Shown piece after piece: positions 12,066 to 23,284 of a DNA stretch of 64,000 nt. Location of the stretch: contig NC_133294.1 of assembly GCF_005239225.2 (NCBI RefSeq), positions 18,117,631 to 18,181,630 on the forward strand. The letters are read 5' to 3'. Both the position numbers and the translations under genes were made by a program. Under the pieces are notes generated by a model that had not been told where the DNA came from, ran no database searches, and saw nothing but the letters and a program-made list of their open reading frames with translations. This DNA is from Populus alba (lineage: Eukaryota; Streptophyta; Magnoliopsida; Malpighiales; Salicaceae). Within the stretch, counting starts at the first letter, position 1. Each line of letters opens with the position of its first letter.

Positions 12066-13270
12066 CTGTGCCTGGGGTCCCATTTGCTTATGATTATGGC
12101 CGAAGTGGGTTTGTCAAAAGCTGTCATCAACATCTCATGAAACAGCCCTGTTCATCTCTTGTTTCCTAGCAAGTATTCACATTTTGTGAATCATCCATGT
12201 CAACAAGCATTATTCTTTTGTGAATCTGTGTTTTGTGACTTCAATTGATTCCTTGCATGTTTGTAAGAGTTCAAAATGGGATTTCACACAAGTGTATGCA
12301 TTCCATTAATCAGTTTGATAAAAAAAAAGAAATTACTCTAATATTTAATATTAGAGTGTTTTCTTCACAGAAATTGCAGCGTGTTTTCTTCACAGCTTAT
12401 ACATGTTTTAAAAGAACCGAGACAACCATACATGAGGGCGGAGCAAAGACCAAACGAGACAACCATCCATGAAGATTGTTGAATTGCAGATCAAATGAAC
12501 GTAGGCGGCACATCTGCTTGAAAGGATCTCAAAATGCCTTGTAATCGGTTAAAATAAAAGATCAAGATCTTTAGGAGAACTTTCCACTCCTAAAATAAGC
12601 CCAGGAGCCGGCTTCATGAGCAACAGAGGCACATAAAGAATCTGAAAGCAGTTTTTATGCACTATCAGCAGAACAATTTGATCAGTCAGATCACAATCCT
12701 TCTTACTTCAAACAAATCTTTTGGAACCGATATGTCGAGGGATGGCTTGATTTTATACCGGAGATTTTGTTGGAAATTTAAAGAAGCGTGGTGCTATTAT
12801 ACCTTTCAGGGATGCGCAAATTGATTACAGGGTAAAAAAATGACAGAAAGTGAGTTGCAGGGAATGAAAAAGGCATTAGTAAACTCAACACCTTTCAGGG
12901 CATCGTTCCTTGGTTTGCTCCCTTTTATTCTCTTATTTTGTTTTTCCTGCCATTGTCTAATGTTTTTCTAACTCCCAGTCTGGTCTCTGCGGAGAATGAG
13001 AAAGCAAAAACTCTTTACGAGAAGAGATTCTCCGGCAACGGAATCAACCAGAAAAGTCCGACGTTAACTAAAATGAGTTCATGGATCTCTTGTCCTGAAT
13101 ATAGAAGTGCAGAAACTAACCTCGACCTAAAACCCCCCATTGCTACCAACTACATCTCAACAAGCAACAAATCAAATGAATTGTGATCGGCCAGTAAACA
13201 GCGAATGGACAATAGATCATTCAAGCTCTAATTAACCAACCGGCGAAAGATCATGAGGACCCTACCCCAT
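12066..13270. repeat. SOT 3' flank (tail) module, copy 1
   Basis: The 3' flank of the SOT, including its probable 3'UTR, recurs at 28195-29434 and in part at 39954-40675. Diverged pieces appear at 17193-17740, 18298-18480 and 19320-19440. It holds a short palindrome at 12335-12357. A short stretch around 12725-12836 reads as a possible peptide (SRDGLIYTGDFVGNLKKRGA) in copies 2 and 3, but no gene was recognised. Confidence 0.75.
12335..12357. repeat. Perfect palindrome in SOT 3' flank
   Basis: Two 11-base arms, ACTCTAATATT and AATATTAGAGT, flank one T. Identical copies lie at 28321-28343 and 40225-40247; the third SOT has a degraded version near 17507. It could form a hairpin in the 3' transcript. 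No function is shown. Confidence 0.8.
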
Positions 13271-13274
13271 TATA

Positions 13275-14170
13275 ACAATGAAGCTGCAGCCCATACTCTA
13301 TTGATAATGATTTTTTTTTTATTATTCTTTAATATTACATTAATTTTAAATATATTTGAAAAATACACACAACCCATAAATAAGCTTTTAATCTTAAGCA
13401 TTATACATAAGTTGAGAGATATATAGAAGAGATAGAAATGTGTATCTTTTGAGAAAACTCTTAACAAAATATCATTCATCTCATTTTTTTTTCTTGTTCT
13501 TTAGCTTTATTTTTATGTTTGTTATTATAAATTAGCTACCACATCCTATCTTTCTTTTCTAACAAGTGGTATCAGATCTTAGATTTAATTATTTAATATG
13601 ATCAATTCAAACTTGCCACTTTAATGTCCTAGGTTGACAAGGGACAATTATCAACCTCGGTGTATTCGAGTAAAAGTTTAACTAAGTTTCCAAGATATAT
13701 GAGGGATGGTTGAAAAAGCCTTTGAGGAACCTATAGATTAAAGCAATGTTGAATTCACCTAAAGAAAGGTCGTGCAAAAAGGCATAAAGAAAGAATTAAC
13801 TAGCACTAATAATCATCCACTAATGTGAGAAAGGTACATTTACAAAAACTACGTGGTGACTTTGAAAAGTTACATATACTTGAATAAGAGAATATTTCGG
13901 GATACTTTGCAAGAGTATTAGCCATATACAATCAAATGAAGAGATGTGGAGAGAAGATGAAAGAGACACGTGTGATAGATAAGATCCCACGCTAGCTGCA
14001 AAAGAAGTTCCATTATGTGGTGGTTACGATAGAGAAATCGCAAAATATGGATTTTCTTTCTGTAACAGCCCGGCTGTATGACTTTATCAATGTTAAAAGA
14101 TCCCAACATATTCTCTTAATTTAAGGGTAATTTTTTTTTTTAAAATCTACCAAAAATTCGGTAGATTTTT
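13275..14170 (+). mobile_element. Ty1/copia remnant: LTR end, PBS and gag (copy 1)
   Basis: An AT-rich LTR-like 3' end closes with ...ACA at about 13564, followed by a primer-binding site TGGTATCAGATCTT at 13567-13580, complementary to initiator tRNA-Met as is usual in plant copia elements. After it, conceptual translation in shifting frames gives gag (UBN2-type) features such as FARVLAIYNQMKRCGEKM and KFHYVVV at about 13900-14060. Many stops and frameshifts; no pol or 3' LTR is present. A parallel copy lies at 24718-25720. Confidence 0.75.
14140..14170. repeat. Short inverted repeat
   Basis: Arms AAAATCTACC and GGTAGATTTT are separated by eight bases at the junction between the copia remnant and the following MITE-like sequence. 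The partner at about 25680 keeps it with one change. Confidence 0.6.
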
Positions 14171-14180
14171 GTTTGTATTT

Positions 14181-14309
14181 AGCACACCTACCTAAATTGT
14201 ATTTAGAACAATTTAAAAATATTAAAATATTAATTTTAAAAAATTAAAATTTTAGAAAAGTCTGGTTAAAATATTTACTTTTAAAATTTAAATTTTAGGT
14301 AGGTGTGCT
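14181..14309. mobile_element. MITE-like inverted-repeat element
   Basis: A perfect 16-bp terminal inverted repeat, AGCACACCTACCTAAA at 14181 and its reverse complement ending at 14309, encloses about 97 bp of AT-rich sequence. No clear target duplication was seen. Directly downstream comes a SOT-type promoter stretch. A relic of the right end only lies at about 2785-2805. Confidence 0.6.
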
Positions 14310-14413
14310 GCGTAAATCAGCTCTCAACTTGCTACAAATAGCTGCTACGTACAATTCCCTTTCTTTAATATTTTATTTACACCATTCTACATAATATTTT
14401 CTCCTGTACATTC

Positions 14414-14470
14414 ATGGAACCCTCTTCTCCTACCACACAAATCCAGGATTTTGGTAAAACTACTGGGAGA
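14414..14470 (+). pseudogene. Sulfotransferase start fragment
   Basis: An ATG at 14414 begins MEPSSPTTQIQDFG, close to the fragment at 2881, and is preceded by a SOT promoter stretch with TACAAATAGCTGC. The similarity ends after about 15 codons where module L begins. This is the shortest SOT remnant in the window. Confidence 0.65.
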
Positions 14471-14479
14471 AAAAATGTG

Positions 14480-15765
14480 TATTGTTAATTTAGAGCATTG
14501 AGTAAGAGGAACTTTATTGTAATGAGTATTATCTTTTTTTTTTTATTTACTTGGGTGTCCGGGCCAGCTTGCGCGCACCACGACTAATCTCACGGCTCAC
14601 TGAACATCCTGCAAACCCAGTGAACATGTAAGGCACCGCGGGGATGACAGGAGTGTACAGTGAGGTTTGAACTCAGGATGCAGAGGAAGGGAACAAGTCC
14701 CTTCAACCGCTGAGCCAAGACCTCAAAAGTATTATCTTTTTATTGGTACTTGTCACGACTATCTTTTTCAGACCGGGACGGGTAATATCTTTGGAGTTTG
14801 AACTTACTGCTCCAAAACGACATCACTCATTATTCATGGGATCTTGCACAAACATCGAACTAGCTAGTTTTGAAAAAAAAAAATGTATTGGTCTTGCGTT
14901 GGATGCTAACAAAGTTTTTTCTTCTTTTATTTCAATCAAAATATTGAGAGTCTTAATTATGGGCATCTGTTGATATCTTTTATAACTCACTACATTGATT
15001 TGAATATTGAAAATGTTTCCCTTTTTAAAAACAAAATGGGGAAGGCATTTTGTTTTTATCTTCAATTTTTCTATATAGATGTCTTCTTGTTTCTAAATAT
15101 AGGGCTTTTAAAGCACAATCATGCCTTGAGATTTCGAGGTTCTTTTCAGAAAGATTGGATATCTCATATAATATGAAATAAAATCTATTCGTATCAGCGG
15201 GCAAATGGTCAAGAATATTAAATTAGTGTAAAACTTGATTTAATTCAAACATTATAATTCGAGGTACTATAATAATGTGAAAAAAATGTTACAAAACTAG
15301 ATGATGACGAACACATATCAATAATTCGAGAACATAAGATTGTTTGGGTCTCTTTTTTTCCTTGTCTTCTCATGTTGAATATGTGTGTGTGTGTGTATGA
15401 GATCCACCTCCGCGTGTCAAAGCATGGTGATGTTCCAAGCAGAGCCAATATCCATTATGTAAAATCTTCAAGTGAGAAATACTAATATATATCAATTGGT
15501 TCGATATAGCTAATCTTTGCTTTTAATTATTTATTTTGTATTTTTAGATTGTTTTGAAATTTTAAAAAATAAATAATATATTATTTTAATATATTTCTAA
15601 ACAAATTTTTAAAATAACAAATATTAAATAACAATATGATATTAACATATACCTTTGGACGATGGTGAACAAGTATTTGAAATCTGAGACATCACGTTCT
15701 CGAAAGGAAATCGTTGATAGTGCCAAGAATTAATAAACTTGTCAAACATGATTCTATAATAAGAA
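14480..15765. repeat. Upstream module L, copy B
   Basis: This copy matches 395-1470 and 23680-24715 but lacks the leading SINE pair. It is interrupted by a minus-strand SINE at 14538-14727. No conserved ORF is present. Confidence 0.8.
14538..14727 (-). mobile_element. SINE insertion with target-site duplication
   Basis: On the minus strand the element shows A-box TTGGCTCAGCGGTTGAAG, B-box-like GAGTTCAAACCTC and an A-rich tail. It is flanked by the 13-bp direct repeat AGTATTATCTTTT at 14525-14537 and 14728-14740. Module L copy A at about 437-449 has this site once and without the insert, giving a clean empty-site control. Confidence 0.9.
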
Positions 15766-16171
15766 ATAGTTTCTAGTCTAGAAATGCGATCTACTACGTA
15801 ATTGCTTGTTTTGGGGTTATGGTTTAATCTATTTTTTTTTAATAAAAATAGATTTAAAACACAATCACGTTAAAGATGTGATATCGAATATAATATGAAA
15901 CAATACCCAATTGCATCAGCCGACATGTGATCAATACTATTAAAATACTGTAAATTTTGATTTAATTCAATTATTATAGCTTGAGGCAGCCGACAATGTG
16001 AAAGAAAATGTCAGGAAATCTTGGATGATGGTGATCAAATATCAGTAATTTGAGACAGCACGTTCTCGAAAGGTAATAGTTGATGGCGCCAAAAATTAAA
16101 CCAGCTCTCAACTCGCTACAAATAGCTGCCATGGCCTTTCATTCTACCTTATATTTTCTTTTTTAACATTC

Positions 16172-17192
16172 ATGGAATCCTCTTTGCCTTCCTCCCAAAT
16201 CTTGGATTCTGGGGGAAGTGCTGAGAGGAAAAATGAAGCTACAAATTACAATGAAGTGATGTCCACCCTTCCAAAAGTTAAAGGCTGGAGGGGGTGTGAT
16301 TATTACCTGTAACAAGGCTTTCGGTACGATGCCTTAGTCTTGAAAGGACTCGTGTCTGTTCAAGAGCACTTCCACCCTCAATCCACTGATATATTTGTCG
16401 CCAGTTCTCCAAAAACTGGGACAACTTGGCTTAAGGCCCTCACTTTTGCTATTCTTACACGATCCCGTTTAAGTGGTTCGACAACTAGTTCTTTACTTAC
16501 CAAGATGCCACATGACTGTGTTCCTTTTTTGGAAATTTCAGCTTGGTGATCAAAACCAAGTAATCGGGACTTGGCAATTCCTCTGATATCTACTCATGTT
16601 CCTTACAGTTGTTTACCTAAATCTATCATTTCTTCTAGTTGCAAGATTATTTACATTTGCAGGGACGCAAGGACGCTTTTGTTTCTTTGTGGGTACTTTC
16701 TTGCCAAGCTGCGAAGGTCGGAAAATGTTGAACCTCTTCCTCTGGAAGAGGCTTTTGAGTTGTTCTGCAATGGAATTGCAAATTTATGGACCGTACTGGG
16801 ACCACGTTTTAGGGTATTGGAGAGCAAAGCTTGGAGTTCCCTGAGAAGATACTGTTCTTGACATATGAGGAAATGAAGAAAGACACCGCTGCTCATGTTA
16901 AAAAATTAGCTGAGTTCATGGGCTGTTCTTTCACCTTAGAGAAAGAGGAGGGAGGGGAGGTGCAAAAGATAACAAGCATGTGTAGTTTTGAGGAGTTTGA
17001 GCAGCTTGGAGGTGAATAAAAATGCGGGAGCACCGTGCTCCAGGCATATCAATTCCTATTCAAAATAGTGTATTCTTCAGGAAAGGTGAGATAGGCGACT
17101 GGGCAAATCACTTGACACCTGAAATGGGAGCGCGTCTAGATGACATAATGGAGAAGAAGCTCAAGGGTTCAGGCTTGAAGCTGCCAAGGTGA
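16172..17192 (+). pseudogene. Third full-length sulfotransferase, pseudogene
   Basis: The gene runs from ATG 16172 to TGA 17190-17192 and is homologous to the intact SOT throughout. Recognisable parts are SSPKTGTTWLKAL (about 16400), STHVPYSCLP (about 16590), the CRDA... motif (about 16660), [17 protein letters not shown] (about 16834) and RKGEIGDWANHLTPEM (about 17080). A substitution turns the DYYLYQ tyrosine codon into TAA at about 16311, and several small indels shift the frame later. It differs from the other two by real substitutions as well as indels, so it is an older paralogue. Its promoter stretch is CTACAAATAGC, without a good TATA box. Confidence 0.85.
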
Positions 17193-17759
17193 CTGTGCCT
17201 GGGATCCCATTTGCTTATGATTATTGACAAAGTGGGTTCATCAAAAGCTGTTATTAACATCTCGTGAAACAACAACTGTGTATCCCAATAAAATACCTCC
17301 CTGTTCATCTCTTGTATTTCCTAGCAAGTATTCACATTTTGTGATCATCCATGTCAACAAGCAATATTCTTTGTGAATCTGTGTTTGTGACTTTCATTGA
17401 TTTCCTTGCATGTTTGTAAGAATTCAAATGGGATTCGTTTTTGTTTTTATTTCTTTAACACAAGTGTATGCATTCTATTAATCAGTTTGATATGAAATAA
17501 ATTTACTCTAATATATAATGTTAGAGTGTTTTCTTCACAGCTGTACATGTTTTCTTTTAAGATTATTGATTTGCAGATCAAATGAACTTAGACGGCACAT
17601 CTGCTGAAAGGATCTCGAAATGCCTTGCAATTGTTAAAATAAAGATCAAGATCTGTAGGAGAACTCGTGTTTTCCACTCCTAAAATTAATAAGCCCAGTT
17701 GCCGGCTTCATGTGCACCACAGAGAATCTGGAAGCCCAAATCTTTAAATTTTTATTTTA
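17193..17759. repeat. Diverged SOT 3' flank
   Basis: This is a shortened and diverged version of the tail module at 12066-13270, with the GAATCTGTGTTTGTGAC and GGAGAACT...CACTCCTAAAAT landmarks. No gene is present. Confidence 0.65.
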
Positions 17760-18297
17760 TTTCACTTCTTAGAATTTAATTTAATTTAATTTTTATATCA
17801 ATTTTGACCCTCATTTTTATTATTTTATATTTTTTTTATTTTTTTAATAGAAATTTTTTATCTATCAAATTTGGTTCTCATTCTTTTGATTGTTACTTAT
17901 TTTTATTCAAATAATTTATAAAATTATAATTATAAATTATTTTAATTTCTTCATCTTTTAATTTTTTATCTTTTAGATTTGATCTATATTATTTTGATTG
18001 TTATTTATTTTATTTTGAGATAATTTATAAAATTAGATATTTTTTCAATTTTATTTTCATTATACGTTTTAATTTGTAAGATCTGTTCTTTATTATTTTA
18101 ATAAACTTGAAAGAAAAATATTAATAAATTATTTTACAACTTATTTTCATAACATAATCAAACACTGAAAAATATTTTCAATTTATTTTTCGTGACACTA
18201 CCAAACATTGAAAAATAATTCACTATTTATAAATTTATTTTTTAAAAAAACAATTTTCTAAAATAAAACTGCTTTCTAGCAAACAAGCATATCCTAA
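17760..18297. mobile_element. Degenerate PIF-like terminal remnant
   Basis: From about 18080 the sequence parallels the right end of the PIF element at 63730-63933: TAAATTATTTTACA, then CAAACACTGAAAA, ACACTACCAAACATTGAAAAAT and a decayed end TTTCTAGCAAACAAGC. It seems to be an old non-autonomous relative inserted in the tail module, whose sequence resumes after 18298. The left end is not clear. Confidence 0.5.
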
Positions 18298-18948
18298 ATA
18301 TTTTCATGATCTCATGTCTGGGTATAGAAGTGCAGAAACTAACCTTGACCAAATACTCCCATGCTACCACGTACCAACTACATCTCAACAAGCAACAAAT
18401 CAAATGATCCACTAGTAAACAACGATTGGACACTGCCCCAGCAATAGATCATACAACCTCTGACTAACCAATGAAAGATTCATGACTTAAGAAACCAGAT
18501 TTCAAATATCCAAAAATATTTATGGGCTAAAAAATTAAATTTAAAATTTATAGTTTGAAAATTATTTTACAGCAAAATCAGACAGAGATGAGCCAAGCTA
18601 ATTTTAACGCAAGTGACTTAAGTTTAAACCCCATTTTACTTGGGTTATTTTCTTTTTAAAATCCTGAGTATTTTATTAGCACATTTTTAACTCTTTATAT
18701 TTTCAATATATAATTAACAAGGAAATTTTATTTCTTTTCCATGTAAGATAAAGGTTTTGAATTTCATAAAAAATATATTCACCAATGATTTTTTAAAATC
18801 AATTTCTATTCATAATTTGTTTTAATAATTTTAATATTATATATTAAAGAGATTTGGTCGGGAATAAATTCTAAAAAATCTTAATCCTAAAAAATAAGTA
18901 AATCTTATTTTTAATTTGATATCAAATATATTTATTTTTCATATTTTT
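18298..18948. other. Tail-module fragment and AT-rich spacer
   Basis: The first 180 bases match the distal part of the SOT tail module (TATAGAAGTGCAGAAACTAACC and following). The rest is AT-rich with no gene recognised. Confidence 0.5.
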
Positions 18949-19293
18949 AAAACAAATGCATTGGGTTTGTACCACACACACTATATTAATAAAAGACGTG
19001 AGAAAAGCATTGTTTATGTACTATAGACATAGAGTATTTGTATTGTGGACCACACTATAGCACCATGAGGGCTTTGTCTTTTTAGTGTTTGTCAAAAAGT
19101 GTTGCTAGGTCTTGGTGTACTGTGGACAAAGACTCATTGCACTGTCAACCACACTATAGACATATAGTATTTGCAATGTGGACAACACTGTATCACAATG
19201 AAGGGTGTTGCCTTTTCTATGTTTAGTCAAAAATTGTTGTTGGATCTGACTTGACCGCTATACCCGAAGTCAAAACAAAATGCATTGGGTTTG
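18949..19293. repeat. Insert flanked by 20-bp direct repeats with internal tandem pair
   Basis: ACAAATGCATTGGGTTTG at about 18952 and ACAAAATGCATTGGGTTTG at about 19275 flank about 300 bp. Inside, a unit of about 130 bp starting CTATAGACATA occurs twice (about 19022 and 19152), about 80 percent alike by eye. It may be an old insertion with a long target duplication or a local duplication; no family was recognised. Confidence 0.5.
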
Positions 19294-20284
19294 GGCTGCC
19301 CACTCAGACCTAAAAAGATTAGGTCTGGCTCCATAATAGATCATACAAACTTTGACCAACCGATGAAAGATTATGAGGACCCTACCCCATTATAACTAAT
19401 GAAGCAAACCATACCCCATTGACAATTCATCAAGTAGATTTGTGTCGTTCACCACCTTATTTAGATGTACTTTTAAATAGGATCTATGAACTCAAAAAAA
19501 ATATTCACTCAAATATCTCTCTAGAAAACTAACCATGAACTTTTAACTAGTAGAAAAACAAAGAGTAAAAATAGAGGTTATAACATAGAAAACTAAGTTG
19601 AAAACTGAGGTGAAAAGGAGGGTAAGAAATTCTGTAAAATTGCCTATTTTTTATAGAGAGTTTTGAAACTAAAACCAATATAAAATTATTTCTAGTAATT
19701 ATTAAAAATTAATTCTCACAATTATCAACCTTAATTACCTGCTATAAATTAAAAGTTAAATCTAACAGTTTTAGCTTTAAATATGATATTTTGTTGGAAT
19801 AAAAACTATATAGATTGAAAAAATTGTCTAGGTTGGAGAAATCATTGAGACTCTATATTTATTGACGATACAAACTAATGGATTAGAAAGGAAAAAAATA
19901 TATTTATGGGCCAAAAACTTTAAACTCAATCCAAGTTCAAAATTTTACTGCTAAAAAATAATTTCTTATAGTTTAAGCAATAATTTATAGCAAAATTAGA
20001 CTCGGGACTAAACCAAGTCAGTTTAACACATGTAAGTTCAAGGCTTCTTTCTAAAATCTTGATTGTTTTTTTAGCCTAATATTAACTTTTTAAATTCATA
20101 ACCCAAGTCATCAGACCGAAAGTATTATACATTAAAAAGTTATGAAGTTGAATCCTTAAGAAATGACGTGTTGAAGCACATAATCACTTGAATTTTAAGA
20201 GATCAAATTTAATTTTTTCCAAGTTAATTTTTACCAAAAGCAAAACAAAATTTTTTAACATTTATAAAAGCCTCACCATTGAAA
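19294..20284. other. Spacer with a further tail-module fragment
   Basis: About 19335-19440 resembles the tail module (CAACCGATGAAAGATTATGAGGACCCTACCCC). The remainder is AT-rich without a recognisable gene. Confidence 0.5.
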
Positions 20285-20737
20285 TCACTTGAATTTCTCA
20301 GAACAAGTTTGTTTTAAACAAACATCAAAATGATTTTTGTTCGGAATAGCTTTGAAATTCCAAAAGTTCTTTGTGAAAACAACTCCTTGTAAATAACCAA
20401 ATCTTCTTCCACATAGCCTCATCCCCAAGTAAAACCCAAATTGAACACTTAGAGGCATGATCAAACTAGGGGCAATCCAGCAAAATACATAAGGCTGACT
20501 CCATGATTCCGTTTCTAAGAAAACTTGAGATATAATGCAGAGCTGGCAACCCTTTAGATAAAGGTTTGTGGGCAAACAAGTATGTTGATCCCTCTCAAAG
20601 GTCAAGATCACAAGATATGACTTGAGCAAGAAAGAGCGAAAAGAGCCATCAAAGCTTCTTATAAGAGACTCAAACTTTTGAGAAAAGGAAAATTCCATGA
20701 AGAATAGGGGACCTATATTTCTCATGTAAATATACAT
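20285..20737 (-). other. Unrecognised 150-codon open frame
   Basis: An ATG at 20737 opens 150 codons on the minus strand with no stop until 20285. The product is rich in phenylalanine, leucine and cysteine and has no motif I recognise. It sits among LTR-like repeats, has no twin elsewhere in the window and no clear splice or promoter context. It could be chance, a retroelement piece, or an exon of an unknown gene. Confidence 0.2.
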
Positions 20738-20929
20738 GCATATTGATCATAATGCATTGCTTACATCCTTGACAGATCGGTGTCTCATTTTCACCTCTTT
20801 TTGAGTGGGTTGTTGAGCCCTCATCATTTAGATAGTGTGCTTTCTAGCCCTATCTTCCTTCTCTTTGAGTGCACCTTCGAGCCATCGATGAATTTGCATA
20901 AGTATTAAGCAGCAATTTTGGAGGAAAAT

Positions 20930-21680
20930 TTTAAAGCCTAATTGTACCCATTATGCCCAAATATGGACAAAACACAAGTTCAAGGTCAAATTAAATGATT
21001 ATTGATGAATTTGCATAAGTATTAAGACCAAGGGCATAGTTAAATTTTTTAATAGGCCAATTTGATTTAATCATGAGCCAAATTAAATTTTAATTATATT
21101 TAAGAATTAATTTGGGTCCAATTGAAAGGATTTCATTAAGTGCAAGGACTTAATTTGGTCCAAGGGCTTAATTTGTGAAATATTAAAGTTTTGGAGCCTA
21201 ATTTGGGCCTTAATAGAAAAGATTGGAAATTTGAAGAGACCAAATTTAATTATTACCAAGTTAATTGATTGAAATCAGGGGCTAAGTTGCAAGAAAATTG
21301 AAGTTTGGGGGTCAATTAAAGGGCCTAAATTGAAGAAATTCACAGCCAAAGACCAATCTGTAAAATGCGCCTAAACTATAAAGGGTTTAATTCATAAAAA
21401 CTGGGGGTGAAATTGAAGAAATTGAAAAGTTTAATGGTCAATTAGGGGTTCAATTGAACAAATCCGAGACCAAGGACCAAATCACAATAGGCGCGTAACT
21501 TCGCGGTTCCAATTGAAGTTCATCAGGGGCTTAATTTCATTAAATCAAAAGTTTAGGGTTACTTAGGGGTTCAGTTAAAACAAATTGAAAGCTGAAGGAC
21601 TCAATTGAAAATCAGTTAAAATCCCTAATTCAAAACTAAAATAGTGTCATTTCATAAAAAAAAAAAGGTCAAACGACGCG
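20930..21680. repeat. Degenerate short-period, LTR-like repeat
   Basis: Phrases like CTTAATTTGGTCCAAGGG, GGGGTCAATTAAAGGG and CAATTGAA(G/C)AAATT recur every 40-70 bp. Such sequence is often found in untranslated parts of plant gypsy-type elements, but no gag, pol, PBS or LTR pair was found, so the class is inference. Confidence 0.4.
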
Positions 21681-21859
21681 TCGTTTAGTACTGTTCATTA
21701 TCTTCTTCATTTTTTTTTCCCTGAAAAGCTGTTCCAGTTACCTACTTTGAAGTTACATTTAATGTACCTAACATCCACCGAATTTGACAAAACTCGCACG
21801 AAATAAATCATAAGGCATCCCTCTATGTCTAGGTATGGTCGTCAAGGCTTCCTCCCTAT

Positions 21860-22150
21860 AATTTTTCCTTTTCTATGTTTGTCTTCACTCTCTCTCTTCT
21901 CTCTCATCGTCCCCAGCTACCATTGTCATCAACATTAGATTTTCAGCCACCAGCTCCACCACTTGAAGCCAGCACAACCACCAATCGGCCACCAACCAGC
22001 CACTGCGACTCTCTCCTTTTTCTCCTTCCAGCATTTCTATCTCCTTTGCAAATTTCTTCTTCCTGCACAGTAGTAACTTCACCGGCTAAGCTCTCCATCA
22101 ACATCGCCACCAGCCTCTTGTCAGCCACCTAGACAGCAACTCCTTCTCCT
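21860..22150. other. Pyrimidine-rich low-complexity stretch
   Basis: The sequence is rich in CT and CCA/ACC triplets and gives open frames on both strands (Ser/Pro/Thr-rich on the plus strand). No domain is recognisable; it may belong to the same retroelement as the repeat before it. Confidence 0.35.
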
Positions 22151-22229
22151 CTGCCAGTTTGCCTTCCATTTTTCTCGGCATCATCTGCAATTGTGTAGTT
22201 GCATGCAGAACATGAACAATAAGTTAAAA

Positions 22230-23180
22230 GTTCTGCAAAATTAATTATAACTAAAAAACAAAATAATAAGAAAAGTAACAATAATATTTTTAGTATCAAT
22301 ACTTGTAATAACACTAAAACTATAGGTAGCCCAAGCGCCACGTGACGATTTGACTACACCTAAACGGAAGCAGACCAAGCACCACGCGGCGCTGTGCTGC
22401 GGGCTTAAGGTGGTGTTGCCCAAGTGCCACGTGGCGCTTAGTCTAACCTGCGACCAAGGATTCAATTTTATTTTTGAGTCCTGCCCTGCCAGGCCTAAGA
22501 CAAGCCTTGGGCCATACCTGTGAGTGCCCAAGCCAAAGCGTCACCTGGCTCTTAGACTACAACCAAGAGGAAGCAGGCCAAACGCCACGTGGCACTTGGG
22601 TTGTCCGCTCTCAGGTGGGAACCCAAGCGCCACATGTCCCAACGTGGTTTTTTTCCGAGTAATAGCAGTTTTTTAAAAATTTATTAATGATGATAATAAT
22701 ATTTATGCTCTTATAAAATTTAATGAAAAAGCTAAAATTTTTATTATACAAGTAATAATATTTTTAGTAGCAATAATATGAATTATTATAAAAATTATAT
22801 TATCTATAACATCAAAAATATAATAATATTTTAGAGATTAATATTATTAATTATACTAAAAAATAATATTAATAGAACAAATAATAATAGTTTTGAGATC
22901 AACACTATTAATTAGACTAAAATAATAATAATATTTTTCCATACCAATACTAATCAATTATACCAAAAATATATTCAGAAAAAAAAATTATTTTAATATT
23001 AATTGTACAAAAAACAATTTATACCAACAAACAAACAATAATATTTTTACTATAAATACTCTAAAATTAAATTACACTAAAAAAAGAATAATAAGAAAAC
23101 TAATAATAAATATTTTAATACCAAATACTTATAATTACACTAAAAGTATAGGCAGCCCAAGCGCCACGTGGCGGGGTCAC
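22230..23180. repeat. Array of CACGTG palindromes between direct repeats
   Basis: Related near-palindromes of the form AAGCGCCACGTGGCGCTT occur near 22334, 22379, 22422, 22537, 22580, 22624 and 23159, in altered states. The first and last are preceded by similar AT-rich stretches of about 100 bp (about 22235-22330 and 23070-23155) ending ACTATAGG(T/C)AGCCCAAGCG. Between 22660 and 23060 the DNA is AT-rich with no gene. Confidence 0.6.
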
Positions 23181-23284
23181 TCTGGCAGCGGCACATATTT
23201 GACTTTTCATGAGTGCCTATCTATTTATTTATTTATTTGAATAAATCCATTAATGCATTTTCACCATTTTCCCATTTATAAACA

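Larger units (their letters stand above)
1471..12795. repeat. Large segmental duplication, copy 1
   Basis: This block aligns base for base with 29434-40675. It contains, in order, a truncated SOT, a 5' SOT fragment, an AT-rich spacer, a hAT element, a full-length SOT and its 3' flank. Differences are mainly single-base insertions or deletions, often in short homopolymers, plus a much longer (TA)n run at 5949-6021. Substitutions are rare. Copy 1 is about 80 bp longer than copy 2. The left edge lies within the SOT upstream region; the right edge is where copy 2 diverges after AAGCGTGGTGCT. Confidence 0.9.

Noticed and set aside
21875..22132. Ser/Pro/Thr-rich 85-codon frame
   Set aside because: Low-complexity pyrimidine-rich DNA with open frames on both strands; no motif.
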